A stretch of 64,000 nt of DNA from Glaciecola sp964195425 (GCA_964195425.1 CAXMOM010000031.1:186001-250000); one strand, 5' to 3'; counted from the stretch's first letter, positions 1 through 9,627 are shown. Numbers and translations: made by a program. Notes: a model not told the origin generated them from the letters alone.

Positions 1-370
1 GGCGAAGCGAACCGACGATATTATGCCTTTAGTGAATTACTTCCTCATTAATCGTAAACTAAGTCTCTCAGCAGAAAACGCCCTTTTGCGCCGCTCGTGG
101 CCCGGGAATGTGCGCGAACTTGAAAATGCCTGTAAGCGAGTGGCAGTGTTAAAACCTACTGGTATTATTGAAGCTGAAGACTTCGCGTTTAGCGACGACA
201 CTGGCTTTACCACTGAGAACGTATCCCTTACCATCGTAGAACCTGACAAAGTGCAATTAGAGGCAGCAATGCGAGAACATGAAGGCGTTATTGCAAGGGT
301 AGCAAGACAGTTTGGTTTAAGCCGGCAGGCCTTGTATCGTCGCTTAAATAAATATGGCATTGAGTATTGA
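1..370 (+). CDS. NtrC-family sigma-54 response regulator, C-terminal part (cut by window edge)
   Basis: The first complete codon is at base 2 and the gene begins outside the window. About 122 residues remain. They contain the end of the AAA+ sigma-54 activator domain with the WPGNVREL motif, followed by a Fis-type helix-turn-helix near the C-terminus (EGVIARVARQFGLSRQALYRRL). Family knowledge: such proteins activate RpoN-dependent promoters when a partner kinase phosphorylates their receiver. The next gene is a histidine kinase whose TTG start overlaps this stop codon, so the two form a translationally coupled NtrY/NtrX-like pair. The receiver domain is not visible, so its presence is inferred. 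Confidence 0.9.
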   Translation, partial: AKRTDDIMPLVNYFLINRKLSLSAENALLRRSWPGNVRELENACKRVAVLKPTGIIEAEDFAFSDDTGFTTENVSLTIVEPDKVQLEAAMREHEGVIARVARQFGLSRQALYRRLNKYGIEY

Positions 371-1680
371 AAAATTTGCGCATAATTACGCGAATTTGGC
401 TCATTACTGCACTTTGCTGTGGCCTAGCACTTATGCCTATTTTTTGGTTTATGGATTGGTCATTAATAGAAAAATGTGCCTTTGCATCTGGCGTTATTTT
501 TATATGTTTCGTGTTGTTGCGGTATTTGTTTAGGGACCTGCATGAAGGACTAAGTGCCTTAGAGACAGGCTTGCTTAACCTAAAAGATAGGGAATTTTCT
601 ACCACGCTTAACTACAATAACAAAGATGAGCTTGGTCATATGTGCGAGCTTTTCAATGAAACCGTAGAAAAGCTTCGGCAAGAAAAGCACTGGTTGTATC
701 AACGTGAATTGCTACTTGATAAAATAACCCAGAGCTCTCCAGAAGTACTGTTTTTAATTAACGATCAAAAACAAATAGTGTTTAGTAATATTGCAGCTAG
801 GCACTTTTTCCAAATGCAAACTGGTTTGGAAGGGGCCAATATTAGTGAATTATTCGCGCAAGCTCCTCAAGGCGCACAAGCCGCTATTGAAGACAATAAA
901 GAAGGTCTGTTTAGCTTAGTTAAAGAAGATCAAGAGCCTGAAACGTGGCATATGTCTACAGGGCAGTTTTTACTCAATAATCAAGCTCATACACTTTACA
1001 TTTTAAAACAAATGACTCGCGAACTTAGCCGTCAAGAAGTGGCTGTTTGGAAAAAAGTGATTCGCGTTATAAGCCACGAGTTAAATAACTCCTTAGGCCC
1101 AATCTCGTCGATGCTTCACAGTGGCAGAATTCTTAGCATGAAAGTAGACGAAGACCGCTTAGCTCGAGTGTTCGAAACTATAGACGAACGCATAAAACAC
1201 TTGAGTGAATTTGTACAAGGCTACGGCAAATTTGCCAAAATACCCGAGCCGAAAATAGAAGCCGTATCGTGTGAAACCCTATTTGCCCAGCTTGCACAGC
1301 AGTGGCAATTCATTTACGTAGATCATAAGGTTGAAATTATTTATGCAGACCCCGCTCAGATTGAGCAACTGCTTATTAACCTCATCAAAAATGCCCACGA
1401 ATCTGAAGGCGCGCCCGAGGAAGTCACAGTAGAGTTACAAGAGCGGGTTAACGATACCGTAATTATGGTTACCGATCGTGGCAAAGGTATAGCTGAATCG
1501 AGACTCGATAGTGTGTTAATTCCTTTTTATTCTACAAAAGCAAGCGGCAGCGGTCTTGGCCTAGCATTGTGCCGCGAAATTATAGATGCCCATCATGGCA
1601 ATATTGCCTTATATAATCGCGATGGCGGTGGTTTGATGGTAAGGGTGACTTTGCCGCGGGTAGCGGCAGTTAGAACTTGA
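367..1680 (+). CDS. NtrY-like membrane sensor histidine kinase
   Basis: 437 residues. Two hydrophobic segments lie in the first 55 residues, followed by a HAMP-like stretch, a PAS-like region (about 115-215), and a kinase core with phospho-acceptor His237 in VISHELNNSLGP, an N box (LLINLIKNAHES), a G1 box (DRGKGI) and a G2 box (GSGLGLALC). The start is TTG at 367, overlapping the stop of the upstream sigma-54 regulator. No ATG lies close by in frame, and the first residues (KNLRIITRIW) look like a cytoplasmic tail before a membrane helix, so I keep the TTG start. HELNN is typical of NtrB/NtrY-type kinases. Its signal is not evident. It probably phosphorylates the regulator encoded upstream. 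Confidence 0.9.
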   Translation: MKNLRIITRIWLITALCCGLALMPIFWFMDWSLIEKCAFASGVIFICFVLLRYLFRDLHEGLSALETGLLNLKDREFSTTLNYNNKDELGHMCELFNETVEKLRQEKHWLYQRELLLDKITQSSPEVLFLINDQKQIVFSNIAARHFFQMQTGLEGANISELFAQAPQGAQAAIEDNKEGLFSLVKEDQEPETWHMSTGQFLLNNQAHTLYILKQMTRELSRQEVAVWKKVIRVISHELNNSLGPISSMLHSGRILSMKVDEDRLARVFETIDERIKHLSEFVQGYGKFAKIPEPKIEAVSCETLFAQLAQQWQFIYVDHKVEIIYADPAQIEQLLINLIKNAHESEGAPEEVTVELQERVNDTVIMVTDRGKGIAESRLDSVLIPFYSTKASGSGLGLALCREIIDAHHGNIALYNRDGGGLMVRVTLPRVAAVRT

Positions 1681-1779
1681 ACCTATTATAATGTTTCAAT
1701 AGCTCGAAAATAATGAACAATGTTAGTATTTACTTCGTACTAACTTATTACTTGCAATACAGGTTATCAAATTACGACT

Positions 1780-2727
1780 ATGCACAATATAGTGCTTCGC
1801 GTTAGCGCACTCGTTAACTCTATTGCCTTTTTGATGGTTTGCGCAGCCGTTATGCTGATGCCAATTACTAAGGTAAGCGCTCAATCGTTTTCACAAAAAC
1901 TAGATGTACAGCTTCGCGCTGATGATCGCTCTTCAAGCGATATCCGATATCAGTACCGTGTTAGATATCGCCCTCAAGTAAGTTTTAACGATACTTGGAG
2001 TGTGAATGCATTTGCAGTAACGGGTGACGACTTTAGTTCGAGTCATAATACTCTCGACGACAGCGAAGCAGACTACTTTTATGTAAGACATGGGTTTGCG
2101 CGCCACCAAGGTGACTATGGTAAAACAGAGATTGGTATTATTCCTACTTATAAAGGGCGTGTATCTTCGTCGGGTTTATCTAAAGACGGCTGGATAAAGG
2201 GTGTGCGTCATGTGCGCGCTTTAGGCGATGATAATCTTGAGATAGTCTTTGGTCAGCTCTCCTCGCTAGACCCATCAACAGCCTTTAATAAGCCAGACGA
2301 ATTTGACTATGTAGAAATTGAATACTCAGCTAAAATAAATGATAGTTGGAGCTACGAAATTAGTGCTGAACGCATTACTGACTCTAATTTTTTACGTACC
2401 GAGTTGCGTCACAAATATAGCAAAGATTTTTCTTTGTTTGGCGAACTGGTAGTAAGAACCGATTCCTCCAAAATTAAAACAGTAATAGGCGGCGAAGGTG
2501 AATTTTCAATTAATAAATACCCTATTGAATACTTTGCTCACTATAGTTATGTTAGCGAGAACTTTGGTTTAAGAGCTGAACTTACCGAAGACTTTTTAGG
2601 CACGGGGAATGGATTTTCAGGCGAATTAATTGGCGAAATATCCGATACTCAATTTGAATGGTTTATGCGATACGACGCTGTTGAAGAAAGAACTCGTTTG
2701 CTCGCAGGCGTGAAATGGTCATTATGA
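1780..2727 (+). CDS. Secreted beta-barrel-like protein, function unknown
   Basis: 315 residues. An N-terminal signal peptide has a hydrophobic core at about 12-30 and a likely cleavage after VSAQ (about residue 35). The mature part is rich in alternating aromatic and polar stretches (YQYRVRYRPQVSF, FGELVVRTDSS, FEWFMRYDAV) typical of short outer-membrane beta strands, and it ends in LLAGVKWSL. I recognise no named family. It stands alone, about 100 bases after the kinase and 145 before a hybrid kinase. It could be a small porin or an outer-membrane structural protein. The assignment rests on composition only. Confidence 0.6.
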   Translation: MHNIVLRVSALVNSIAFLMVCAAVMLMPITKVSAQSFSQKLDVQLRADDRSSSDIRYQYRVRYRPQVSFNDTWSVNAFAVTGDDFSSSHNTLDDSEADYFYVRHGFARHQGDYGKTEIGIIPTYKGRVSSSGLSKDGWIKGVRHVRALGDDNLEIVFGQLSSLDPSTAFNKPDEFDYVEIEYSAKINDSWSYEISAERITDSNFLRTELRHKYSKDFSLFGELVVRTDSSKIKTVIGGEGEFSINKYPIEYFAHYSYVSENFGLRAELTEDFLGTGNGFSGELIGEISDTQFEWFMRYDAVEERTRLLAGVKWSL

Positions 2728-2873
2728 TGCCAATAAGTTAGGGTACTTATTTCACGGTAAAGTAATGAAAAAACATAACGACGACTAAGGTGAGGTAATC
2801 TAAAGGCGCTGGACTACAAAGCGTTTATGTTAATTTATGGCATATCTAATATTAAAGTTGCTTAGGAGCAGAA

Positions 2874-5800
2874 ATGGGATCTAAAAGCACCGATGAATCA
2901 GTAGCGTTTGCGCGAGAAGAGATTCAACGATTGCAGGCAATTTTAAATGCTACTTCTAATGCCGTTTTAGAATGCTCATCCGATGCAGAAATTTTGTACG
3001 CGAATCAAGCGGCAATAGATTTGTATGGCTACTCTGATCTAGAGTTTACTCAAATGAAAATCTCGGATCTACTTGCCATTCCATATTGCCAACAACTAGA
3101 GGATTATTTTCAGAATGTTTTGGATTGCGAACGTACGTCTCCAGAAGGCCATCTTGAAGTATTTTTAGCGGTCCACAAAAACGGGCATAAATTTTCTGTC
3201 AGTATTAATTTAAAGGCATCAAAAAACGTTATTGTTGCCACTATTTCTGAATCGTCAAAGTTGAAAAGTGCGCAAGACGAATTAGATCAAAGCAATGAGC
3301 GATTGAAGGTTGCTAAAGCAGCATCACAAATAGGCGTGTGGGAATACAATATAAACACCGAGGAGCTGATTTGGGATGCTCAAATGTTTATTCTTTACCA
3401 GCGTGCCCAAGAAACCTTCAGCGGCACAGTGTCGGTGTGGAATGAATCTGTGCATCCTGACGACCAAGAAAAAACCTTTCAAGAAGTACAACAAACCATA
3501 GAATCAGGTAAAAAACTCGATACAACCTTCAGAATAGTTACGCCCAAAAACGAAATTCGTTACTTAAAAGCCTATGGCCATGCCGTATTAGACAGTCAAA
3601 ATAAGGTGTGCAAAATAATTGGGGTTAATTATGACTTAACCGAAGGCTATATTACTCAAGAGAGCCTTAAAGAAAGCCTCAAAAATAACCGTTTGCTTGT
3701 CAAGGTTGCAGAAGAAACTGTAAACGCGGTCGTTATTACTGATCCTGATGGCCTAATAACGTGGGTTAACAAGGGTTTTACGCGTATCTCTGGCTTCGAA
3801 TTAGATGAGGTATGTGGCCTTAAACCAGGCAGCATATTGCAGGGACAAGAAACCAATCATGAATCGGTAGATAAAATTCGAAATTCACTGAAAAACCAAC
3901 AAGGATTCGATAGTGAATTGCTTAATTATCACAAGAATGGGACTCCCTACTGGATAAAAATCAATTGTCAGCCCTTATATGAAGAAAATGTACTTGTTGG
4001 ATATATGGCAATCGAAACTAATATTACAGATATCAAAAGGCTAGAAAGAGAACGAATAACCCAGCGTGATATATTAGAACGCACCGGCGATATGGCAAAG
4101 CTTGGTGGTTGGCAGCTCGACCTGTTAACTAATCGACCAATATGGTCTGATGTTGTTTACAAAATTCATGAGGTACCGCTTGGTTCTGAAGTCGATTTAG
4201 CCAATGCTCTTAATTTTTATCCTCCTGAAAGCCGCTCTTTAATTGAAAAAGCCATAGAAAAGGCAATTAGCGAGAACAAACCTTGGGATATTCAGACGCC
4301 TTTCAATACGGCTAAAGGCAATTCTATTTGGGTACGCACAACAGGTTACGCAGAGTTTACTAATGGAGTTGCGACGTCACTCAGAGGTGCTTTTCAAGAC
4401 ATCACTGAATTAAAACTTGCAGAGCAGCAAGCTAAGGAAGCTAACCTTGCCAAAAGCGAGTTTTTAGCCAATATGAGTCATGAAATTCGCACTCCAATCA
4501 ATGGCATTTTGGGAATGAATGATTTGTTATTAAGCTCTGATATTGACGAAAGGCAGCGTCACTTTGCTGAACTAATAAAAATAAGTAGCCAATCGTTATT
4601 ACATTTAATAAACGATATTTTAGATTTTTCAAAAATTGAAGCCGGCAAGCTCGACATTAAACATCAGAACATCAATTTATATTCGTTGCTTGGGGATGTT
4701 GTCGATACCATGGACATGCATGCGCTAGAGAGAAACCTTGAGTTAGTGTTAAATATTTCACCTTCACTGCCAAGATGGGTAAATATCGATCCTGACAGAC
4801 TCAGGCAAGTGCTCAATAATTTGCTCAGTAATGCGATTAAATTCACCAATGAAGGTGAAGTGGTATTAAAGGCGCAAGTCACTGAAGAGCAACAGTTAGA
4901 ATTTCTGGTCATTGATACAGGCATAGGTATTCCAATTGACAAGCAGTCTTTACTGTTCTCAAAGTTCATGCAGATAGATAGCTCCACAACGCGAAAGCAT
5001 TCTGGAACTGGGCTTGGGTTAGCGATTAGCCATCAGCTTGTAGAAATGATGGGCGGGCATATTCAGGTGAAAAGTGACCAGCAAAATGGCTCGACTTTTT
5101 CCTTTACCATAAAGAACAAATACACAGACCAACTGCCGGTTTTTGATACTAGAACTGAACTCGCATCTTTATCCTCAAAACGTCTACTAATAGTAGATAC
5201 TAATTCTAGTGTGCAAGAATCGCTTGTTAATTTTCTTGAACATTGTGATATTCAGATTCAAGCGGTGCACAATGCACCCGCTGCAATGCAAATAGTGAAA
5301 CAAGCGTATAAAGACCAGCAAGCTTTTGATTTTGTGCTTATAGACTTGAATCTTGCGGGTATGAATGGGATAGAGTTAAGTAAAGCTATTAGTAATAATA
5401 AGCAATGCGGTCAGCCTTCAATTATTTTGATGACCTCACAGGTATGGTCGGCCAATACATTAGAAAGCCCAGTAGCCACGATCTCAGGATATTTGGCTAA
5501 GCCTTTAAAACTTGACACGCTAATTTCGGCGCTCTTAGCTCAACAAACCGGCAGTGCGGCGGATGATCGTAGTCTTGAGCAGACCAACGATATACAAAAC
5601 GCTATGACTTTCAGTAAATCCAAAGTACTTGTAGTTGAAGATAATTATATTAATCAACAAGTTATTGGCAGCATGCTGACACAGCTAGATTACGATTATC
5701 AGCTTGCTGAAAATGGTAAAGAAGCACTTAATACACTTGTTGCATATCCTGAATTATTCAACTTAATTCTAATGGATTGCCAAATGCCAATAATGGATGG

Positions 5801-6014
5801 GTACGAGGCGACCAAGCAAATTCGAGCCAGTGAAGATGCGCAATTTGATGCCAATATACCTATAGTAGCGGTTACCGCAAATGCGATGTCGGGAGACAAA
5901 GAAAAGTGTTTAGCTGCCGGTATGGATGACTACTTGGAAAAACCAGTTTTATTAGAGCAACTTAAGGCGATGTTGCAAAAGTGGGCGACAACTAAAGTTA
6001 ATGCAACACAATAA
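2874..6014 (+). CDS. Hybrid sensor histidine kinase with multiple PAS domains and two receiver domains
   Basis: 1046 residues with no membrane segment or signal peptide. In order: an N-terminal PAS (about 15-130), two or three more PAS/PAC modules (about 140-515, including a PYWIKINCQPLY PAC stretch), a dimerisation/His domain with His536 in FLANMSHEIRTP, an ATPase domain (LLSNAIKFTNEG, DTGIGIP, GTGLGLAIS), a first receiver (about 770-885, Asp824 in FVLIDLNLAG, Lys in AKPLK), and a second canonical receiver (about 918-1035, VLVVEDN, Asp968 in LMDCQMP, EKPV). No Hpt domain is present, so any onward phosphorelay needs a separate Hpt protein. The start has GGAG nearby (TTAGGAGCAGAA). The ligand is unknown. 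Confidence 0.92.
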   Translation: MGSKSTDESVAFAREEIQRLQAILNATSNAVLECSSDAEILYANQAAIDLYGYSDLEFTQMKISDLLAIPYCQQLEDYFQNVLDCERTSPEGHLEVFLAVHKNGHKFSVSINLKASKNVIVATISESSKLKSAQDELDQSNERLKVAKAASQIGVWEYNINTEELIWDAQMFILYQRAQETFSGTVSVWNESVHPDDQEKTFQEVQQTIESGKKLDTTFRIVTPKNEIRYLKAYGHAVLDSQNKVCKIIGVNYDLTEGYITQESLKESLKNNRLLVKVAEETVNAVVITDPDGLITWVNKGFTRISGFELDEVCGLKPGSILQGQETNHESVDKIRNSLKNQQGFDSELLNYHKNGTPYWIKINCQPLYEENVLVGYMAIETNITDIKRLERERITQRDILERTGDMAKLGGWQLDLLTNRPIWSDVVYKIHEVPLGSEVDLANALNFYPPESRSLIEKAIEKAISENKPWDIQTPFNTAKGNSIWVRTTGYAEFTNGVATSLRGAFQDITELKLAEQQAKEANLAKSEFLANMSHEIRTPINGILGMNDLLLSSDIDERQRHFAELIKISSQSLLHLINDILDFSKIEAGKLDIKHQNINLYSLLGDVVDTMDMHALERNLELVLNISPSLPRWVNIDPDRLRQVLNNLLSNAIKFTNEGEVVLKAQVTEEQQLEFLVIDTGIGIPIDKQSLLFSKFMQIDSSTTRKHSGTGLGLAISHQLVEMMGGHIQVKSDQQNGSTFSFTIKNKYTDQLPVFDTRTELASLSSKRLLIVDTNSSVQESLVNFLEHCDIQIQAVHNAPAAMQIVKQAYKDQQAFDFVLIDLNLAGMNGIELSKAISNNKQCGQPSIILMTSQVWSANTLESPVATISGYLAKPLKLDTLISALLAQQTGSAADDRSLEQTNDIQNAMTFSKSKVLVVEDNYINQQVIGSMLTQLDYDYQLAENGKEALNTLVAYPELFNLILMDCQMPIMDGYEATKQIRASEDAQFDANIPIVAVTANAMSGDKEKCLAAGMDDYLEKPVLLEQLKAMLQKWATTKVNATQ

Positions 6015-6077
6015 TAACGGCCTTTCTGCCAGTTGTAACGACTAATTATTGTTAGAATAAAACTAGTTTGTAAACAC

Positions 6078-6683
6078 TTACTCGCTGCTATAACCCCAAG
6101 GAGTAGATGGCAAGGCAATAGGTTTTGTTAAATCAAACTCAACCCTAAACTCCCTGCCTTGGCGAATTAAGCGGTAACTGAAGGTGTTTTCATACACATA
6201 CATTTGCCATGTGTTACCTACCGATTGCGCAATGCCTAAGTTCACAAATAGTAGCTGTGAATAGGCATCAGCCGGAAAAGACTGAACATTGTTATAACCC
6301 GCATCAACAGTATGACCGCCGTACATAGTAAGTTCGTCGTCACTGCCGTCTTTTTCTCTATGATCGTGCTTTAAACTTAAGCCACTGCCGGTTTTAGTAA
6401 TAATCCAAGTACGCGAAGCATCATCCCCCACATGAAAAGGGACTTGTAGTTCGCTATCTGTACAAGACCGCACGTGCATAACAAGCTTATTGTCAAAAGC
6501 GGGGCTAGGGTCGTTATCGAACACAACTTTTCCTTCAAACGCTTTACCACAGTGCTTTGCAATACTGTCAAAAAACGCATCGTGAGTAGGGATAGACACT
6601 AGAGGTGCCGGGCGCGCTAACGTTATTTGACTAAAACTCAACAAGCTAATAAACCCGATAGTGGTGATAATACTTTTTTTCAT
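6078..6683 (-). CDS. Secreted protein of unknown function
   Basis: 201 residues. A clear signal peptide (MKKSIITTIGFISLLSF, likely cleavage after TLA at about residue 23) precedes a mature part that starts RPAPLVSIPTHDAFFDSIAKHCGKAFEG. One Cys pair is visible (Cys48 region and RSCTDSE), perhaps a disulphide. No catalytic motif is evident. The regular WIITKTGSGLSLKHDH and YSQLLFVNLG stretches suggest a beta-rich periplasmic fold. The start has AAGGAG upstream. It is convergent with the hybrid kinase and lies 30 bases downstream of ilvE on the same strand, so it may be co-transcribed with it, although no functional link is apparent. Confidence 0.7.
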   Translation of the reverse strand: MKKSIITTIGFISLLSFSQITLARPAPLVSIPTHDAFFDSIAKHCGKAFEGKVVFDNDPSPAFDNKLVMHVRSCTDSELQVPFHVGDDASRTWIITKTGSGLSLKHDHREKDGSDDELTMYGGHTVDAGYNNVQSFPADAYSQLLFVNLGIAQSVGNTWQMYVYENTFSYRLIRQGREFRVEFDLTKPIALPSTPWGYSSE

Positions 6684-6713
6684 TTGCGTACTCCTTTAGT
6701 TTGCCGTTTGTGT

Positions 6714-7712
6714 TTAGTTTACTTTTACTAACCAACCGTGAGTATCAGGGGCTTTACCCCACTGAATATCATTGAGTGTTTGGCGTAGCTTCATCGTTGT
6801 TGGTCCGGCTTTTCCACTGCCTACTTGATATTCTTTACCATTGTGAATAAAGGTACCAACAGGGGTAAGTACTGCGGCTGTGCCTGATAGTGCAGCCTCT
6901 GTTCCAGGTTTACTAGCACGTTCTAAAAGCTCTTCAACGCTTACGCTGCGTTCACTAACCTGCATGCCTAAGTCTTTGGCTAGGGTCAATATAGAGCTTC
7001 TGGTAACGCCGTGTAAAAAGCTCGAGTCGAGCGCTTTGGTGATAATTTCATTGCCGTCGATCAGCAAAAAATTTGCCGCGCCTGTTTCTTGCACGTCACC
7101 GTTAGGGCAGAATAATATTTGATCGGCATTAACTTCGCGTCTTGCCTTTATGATTGGAGGTAGCGCACTGGCATAATTGCCGCCACTTTTCACCATACCC
7201 ATGTGGGGAGCACAGCGCATACCTTCTTCATCTAATAATAAACGTAAAGGTTTGGCACCACCGGCAAAATAATCACCAACTGGCGACAACAATACATACA
7301 ACATAGACGTTAACGAAGGTGCAGCTGCTTTGCCAATAGAGGCTTCTGTGCCTATATGTGTTGGGCGAATATACATAGAGCCCGGTGGCTTGGGCACGTC
7401 TGCTGCGTATTGGCCTACGATATTTAAAATCATATCGCTTACTTGTTGCTTGTTGACCGAAGGCAAAGAAAGCAGTTGGCTACTTTGGGCAAACCGTGCA
7501 ATGTTTTGGTCCATCCTAAAGGTGTAAATACCACCGTCGGCATGGCGAAAGGCTTTTAAGCCCTCAAAGCATGTACTTGAATAGTGCAATACATGCGCGC
7601 CCGGATGCAGGCTAATGCTTTGCGAGCTAACAATTTGCGCGTCGTTCCACTGTTCGTTTTCGAAGGTGGTCATTGCCATTTCTGGCATAAAAACGGTACC
7701 GAAGACAGCCAT
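6714..7712 (-). CDS. ilvE: Branched-chain amino acid aminotransferase
   Basis: 332 residues of the PLP fold-type IV class. The protein starts directly in a BCAT pattern, with HYSSTCFEGLKAFRHADG (about 43-60), the substrate-binding PTHIGTEASIG region, Lys175 in MVKSGGNYAS as the expected Schiff-base lysine, and QETGAANFLLI (cofactor contact). Family knowledge: it interconverts Leu, Ile and Val with their 2-oxo acids using glutamate (EC 2.6.1.42). The GGNYAS context is that of the BCAT subclass shared with actinobacteria and eukaryotes, not the E. coli IlvE type. TAGGAAAT precedes the ATG. A monocistronic or two-gene unit with the downstream secreted protein is possible. Confidence 0.9.
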   Translation of the reverse strand: MAVFGTVFMPEMAMTTFENEQWNDAQIVSSQSISLHPGAHVLHYSSTCFEGLKAFRHADGGIYTFRMDQNIARFAQSSQLLSLPSVNKQQVSDMILNIVGQYAADVPKPPGSMYIRPTHIGTEASIGKAAAPSLTSMLYVLLSPVGDYFAGGAKPLRLLLDEEGMRCAPHMGMVKSGGNYASALPPIIKARREVNADQILFCPNGDVQETGAANFLLIDGNEIITKALDSSFLHGVTRSSILTLAKDLGMQVSERSVSVEELLERASKPGTEAALSGTAAVLTPVGTFIHNGKEYQVGSGKAGPTTMKLRQTLNDIQWGKAPDTHGWLVKVN

Positions 7713-7928
7713 TTACATATTTCCTAAGGTTTTATGGTGATCACACTTATAAAGTGAATATAAAAGGTTTCTTGGTGTATTTAAAAGCAAAAAACTAAAA
7801 AACTCATCTTATCGTTGTGAAGAATGAATATTGTACGTCAACATTGCAAATAAATCAGGCAGGTTTTTGCATTTGTGTAATTGCTTGTCATAATTTACTC
7901 TATTAATAGTGAATAAAAGGTTTAATTA

Positions 7929-8603
7929 ATGAAAATAAACGCTAATTTTGAGTCCACAGTAATTGTTCATGCACAGCAACTAGACTGGATTGTTTCGCCC
8001 ATGCCAGGCGTTGAGCGTAAACCTCTTGATCGTGTAGGCGAAGAACTTGCGCGAGCAACCAGTATTGTAAGATATGCACCTGGCAGTCATTTTTCACCTC
8101 ATGTACATACGGGCGGTGAGGAATTCTTTGTGCTTGAAGGTGTTTTTCAAGACGAGCATGCTGACTACCCCCTAGGTACTTATGTTAGAAATCCACCCCA
8201 GTCCTCGCATACGCCAGGCTCTGAATTAGGCTGTACTATTTTCGTTAAGCTATGGCAATTTGAGCCAGAAGACCGATATCAAATGACAGCTAAAATGCAA
8301 GACGTGGATACGTCGTACAAGCAATGTTTATTAGAAAATGCGCATGAGAAAGTGTCTTTTGTAACTTTGATGCCAAACGAAACCTTTGTGGTTAACAATC
8401 ATAAGGGGCTTGAAGTGTTTATGCTAGCAGGTGAAGCAAGCCTACAAAGTAACGGTGAAACGTTTGGCTTGGCTGTGTATTCGTGGTTGCGCCAACCAGT
8501 TGGCGAGTCACTCAAGCTAACCGCAAAAGGCAAAGTGCAGATATGGTGTAAACAAGATCATTTAGGTGGAGTTGAGAAACAACTTGAACGAGTAGGCTTT
8601 TAA
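7929..8603 (+). CDS. ChrR-type cupin-domain protein
   Basis: 224 residues made of two cupin repeats. The first has a metal-binding pattern (SPHVHTGGEEFFVLEGVF ... GTYVRNPPQSSHTPGSE, about 58-105). The second (about 135-215) lacks the His/Glu set and is probably structural. Family knowledge: the C-terminal domain of the anti-sigma factor ChrR is of this type and senses singlet oxygen or peroxides. Here the N-terminal zinc-binding anti-sigma domain is absent and no ECF sigma gene lies beside it, so this is a stand-alone cupin, not an anti-sigma factor. It is divergent from ilvE across a 216-base gap. Substrate or signal unknown. Confidence 0.8.
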   Translation: MKINANFESTVIVHAQQLDWIVSPMPGVERKPLDRVGEELARATSIVRYAPGSHFSPHVHTGGEEFFVLEGVFQDEHADYPLGTYVRNPPQSSHTPGSELGCTIFVKLWQFEPEDRYQMTAKMQDVDTSYKQCLLENAHEKVSFVTLMPNETFVVNNHKGLEVFMLAGEASLQSNGETFGLAVYSWLRQPVGESLKLTAKGKVQIWCKQDHLGGVEKQLERVGF

Positions 8604-8866
8604 ACAGGTAAGAAGGGGTCGTACTCGACAATAAAGAAGCATACTATTGGGCTCGGCCAACTTGCTTTATTACAATGAAATCAATCCTTTTTACATAGAT
8701 TGAGGGTGTGTTTTATTTTTTCTTGTATCAATAGATCATCAAAAAACTGAGTAACAGCTACGTAAATAACGACTTATTAAAATCTTTGTTTACGCTTATC
8801 TTACTCTAAAAATCAGCGTGTAATTATACTGGTTTGTATTTCATACGGGCGCTTTAAGGATTTAAT

Positions 8867-9022
8867 ATGGATACCATTATACGAGAAGTAACATACCAGA
8901 TTATTGCTCGCAGTAAAGTCTACAGAGCCCCCTATTTGGCAAAAATTGAACAAGCACGCAAGCAAAGACTGCTTCGAGGCGAGTTTACTTTGGTCGACGG
9001 CCTTGATTCGGTATCACTTTGA
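8867..9022 (+). CDS. 51-residue micro-ORF resembling the N-terminus of 6-phosphogluconate dehydratase
   Basis: A small gene with a good ribosome-binding site (TTTAAGGATTTAAT-ATG). Its TGA overlaps the TTG start of the thioredoxin-like gene (TTGA), so it is translationally coupled. The product begins MDTIIREVTYQIIARSK and continues RAPYLAKIEQARKQRLL. From memory, the pattern VT-x-x-II-x-RS-x3-R-x2-YL-x-x-IEQA closely matches the first 30 residues of Edd, but the CGNLAHG segment that should follow is missing and the ORF ends after LVDGLDSVSL. It may be a short stand-alone family or a relic that kept its reading frame. Function unknown. Confidence 0.6.
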   Translation: MDTIIREVTYQIIARSKVYRAPYLAKIEQARKQRLLRGEFTLVDGLDSVSL

Positions 9023-9627
9023 TATCCATTAACCTTGGTTCTTTTGCCTTATCCGTATCGCCAATATTGATTTTAATTAGTGTCTCTATTGGCTTGATAG
9101 TATCGCTTATACTTATGATAAAAAACAAAGGTAAGCTGTCAAAGGCATCACTTTGTGGCGTGTTAACTATGATAGGCATATACGCAGTCTTTAGCTTCGT
9201 TATTGCTTTAGCCCGAACACATACTGTTCTGCCAGATAGCTCCTTTATGCAACTGGATGGTAAAGGGGTAAAAATAACCGACATCAGCCAGCAGCAGCCA
9301 ACCGTTGTTAACCTTTGGGCTAGTTCGTGCGAGCCTTGTCAACGGTTAATGCCAGTATTAGAACAGGCTGAACGACGCTATAACGATGTGACGTTTATCT
9401 CGCTAAATCAGCGTGAATCAAGCGTAACCGTGCAGCGCTTTTTGCAGCGTGAAGGATTTAACTTTAAACATGTGTTATTGGATAGCAGAGGAGAAGTAGC
9501 AACTACCAAGGGTATTTTTAGTTTACCTGTCACCTTGTTCTTTGACGCTAACGGAGATTTGGTACACAGTCATGTGGGGGTAATATCAGCGGTAAGCTTA
9601 CAGCAAAGTATTGAACAATATTTTTAG
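9019..9627 (+). CDS. Membrane-anchored TlpA/thioredoxin-like protein
   Basis: 202 residues. Two hydrophobic helices (about 13-35 and 44-66) are followed by a thioredoxin fold with Cys104-Glu-Pro-Cys107 in WASSCEPCQRLMP and the cis-Pro region FSLPVTLFFD. Family knowledge: TlpA/ResA-like proteins are periplasmic thiol-disulphide reductases, often serving cytochrome c or metal-protein maturation. The start is TTG at 9019, overlapping the stop of the 51-residue upstream ORF; the lack of another start in frame supports it. No cytochrome maturation genes are nearby, so the substrate is unknown. CEPC is an unusual but known active-site dipeptide. Confidence 0.85.
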   Translation: MISINLGSFALSVSPILILISVSIGLIVSLILMIKNKGKLSKASLCGVLTMIGIYAVFSFVIALARTHTVLPDSSFMQLDGKGVKITDISQQQPTVVNLWASSCEPCQRLMPVLEQAERRYNDVTFISLNQRESSVTVQRFLQREGFNFKHVLLDSRGEVATTKGIFSLPVTLFFDANGDLVHSHVGVISAVSLQQSIEQYF

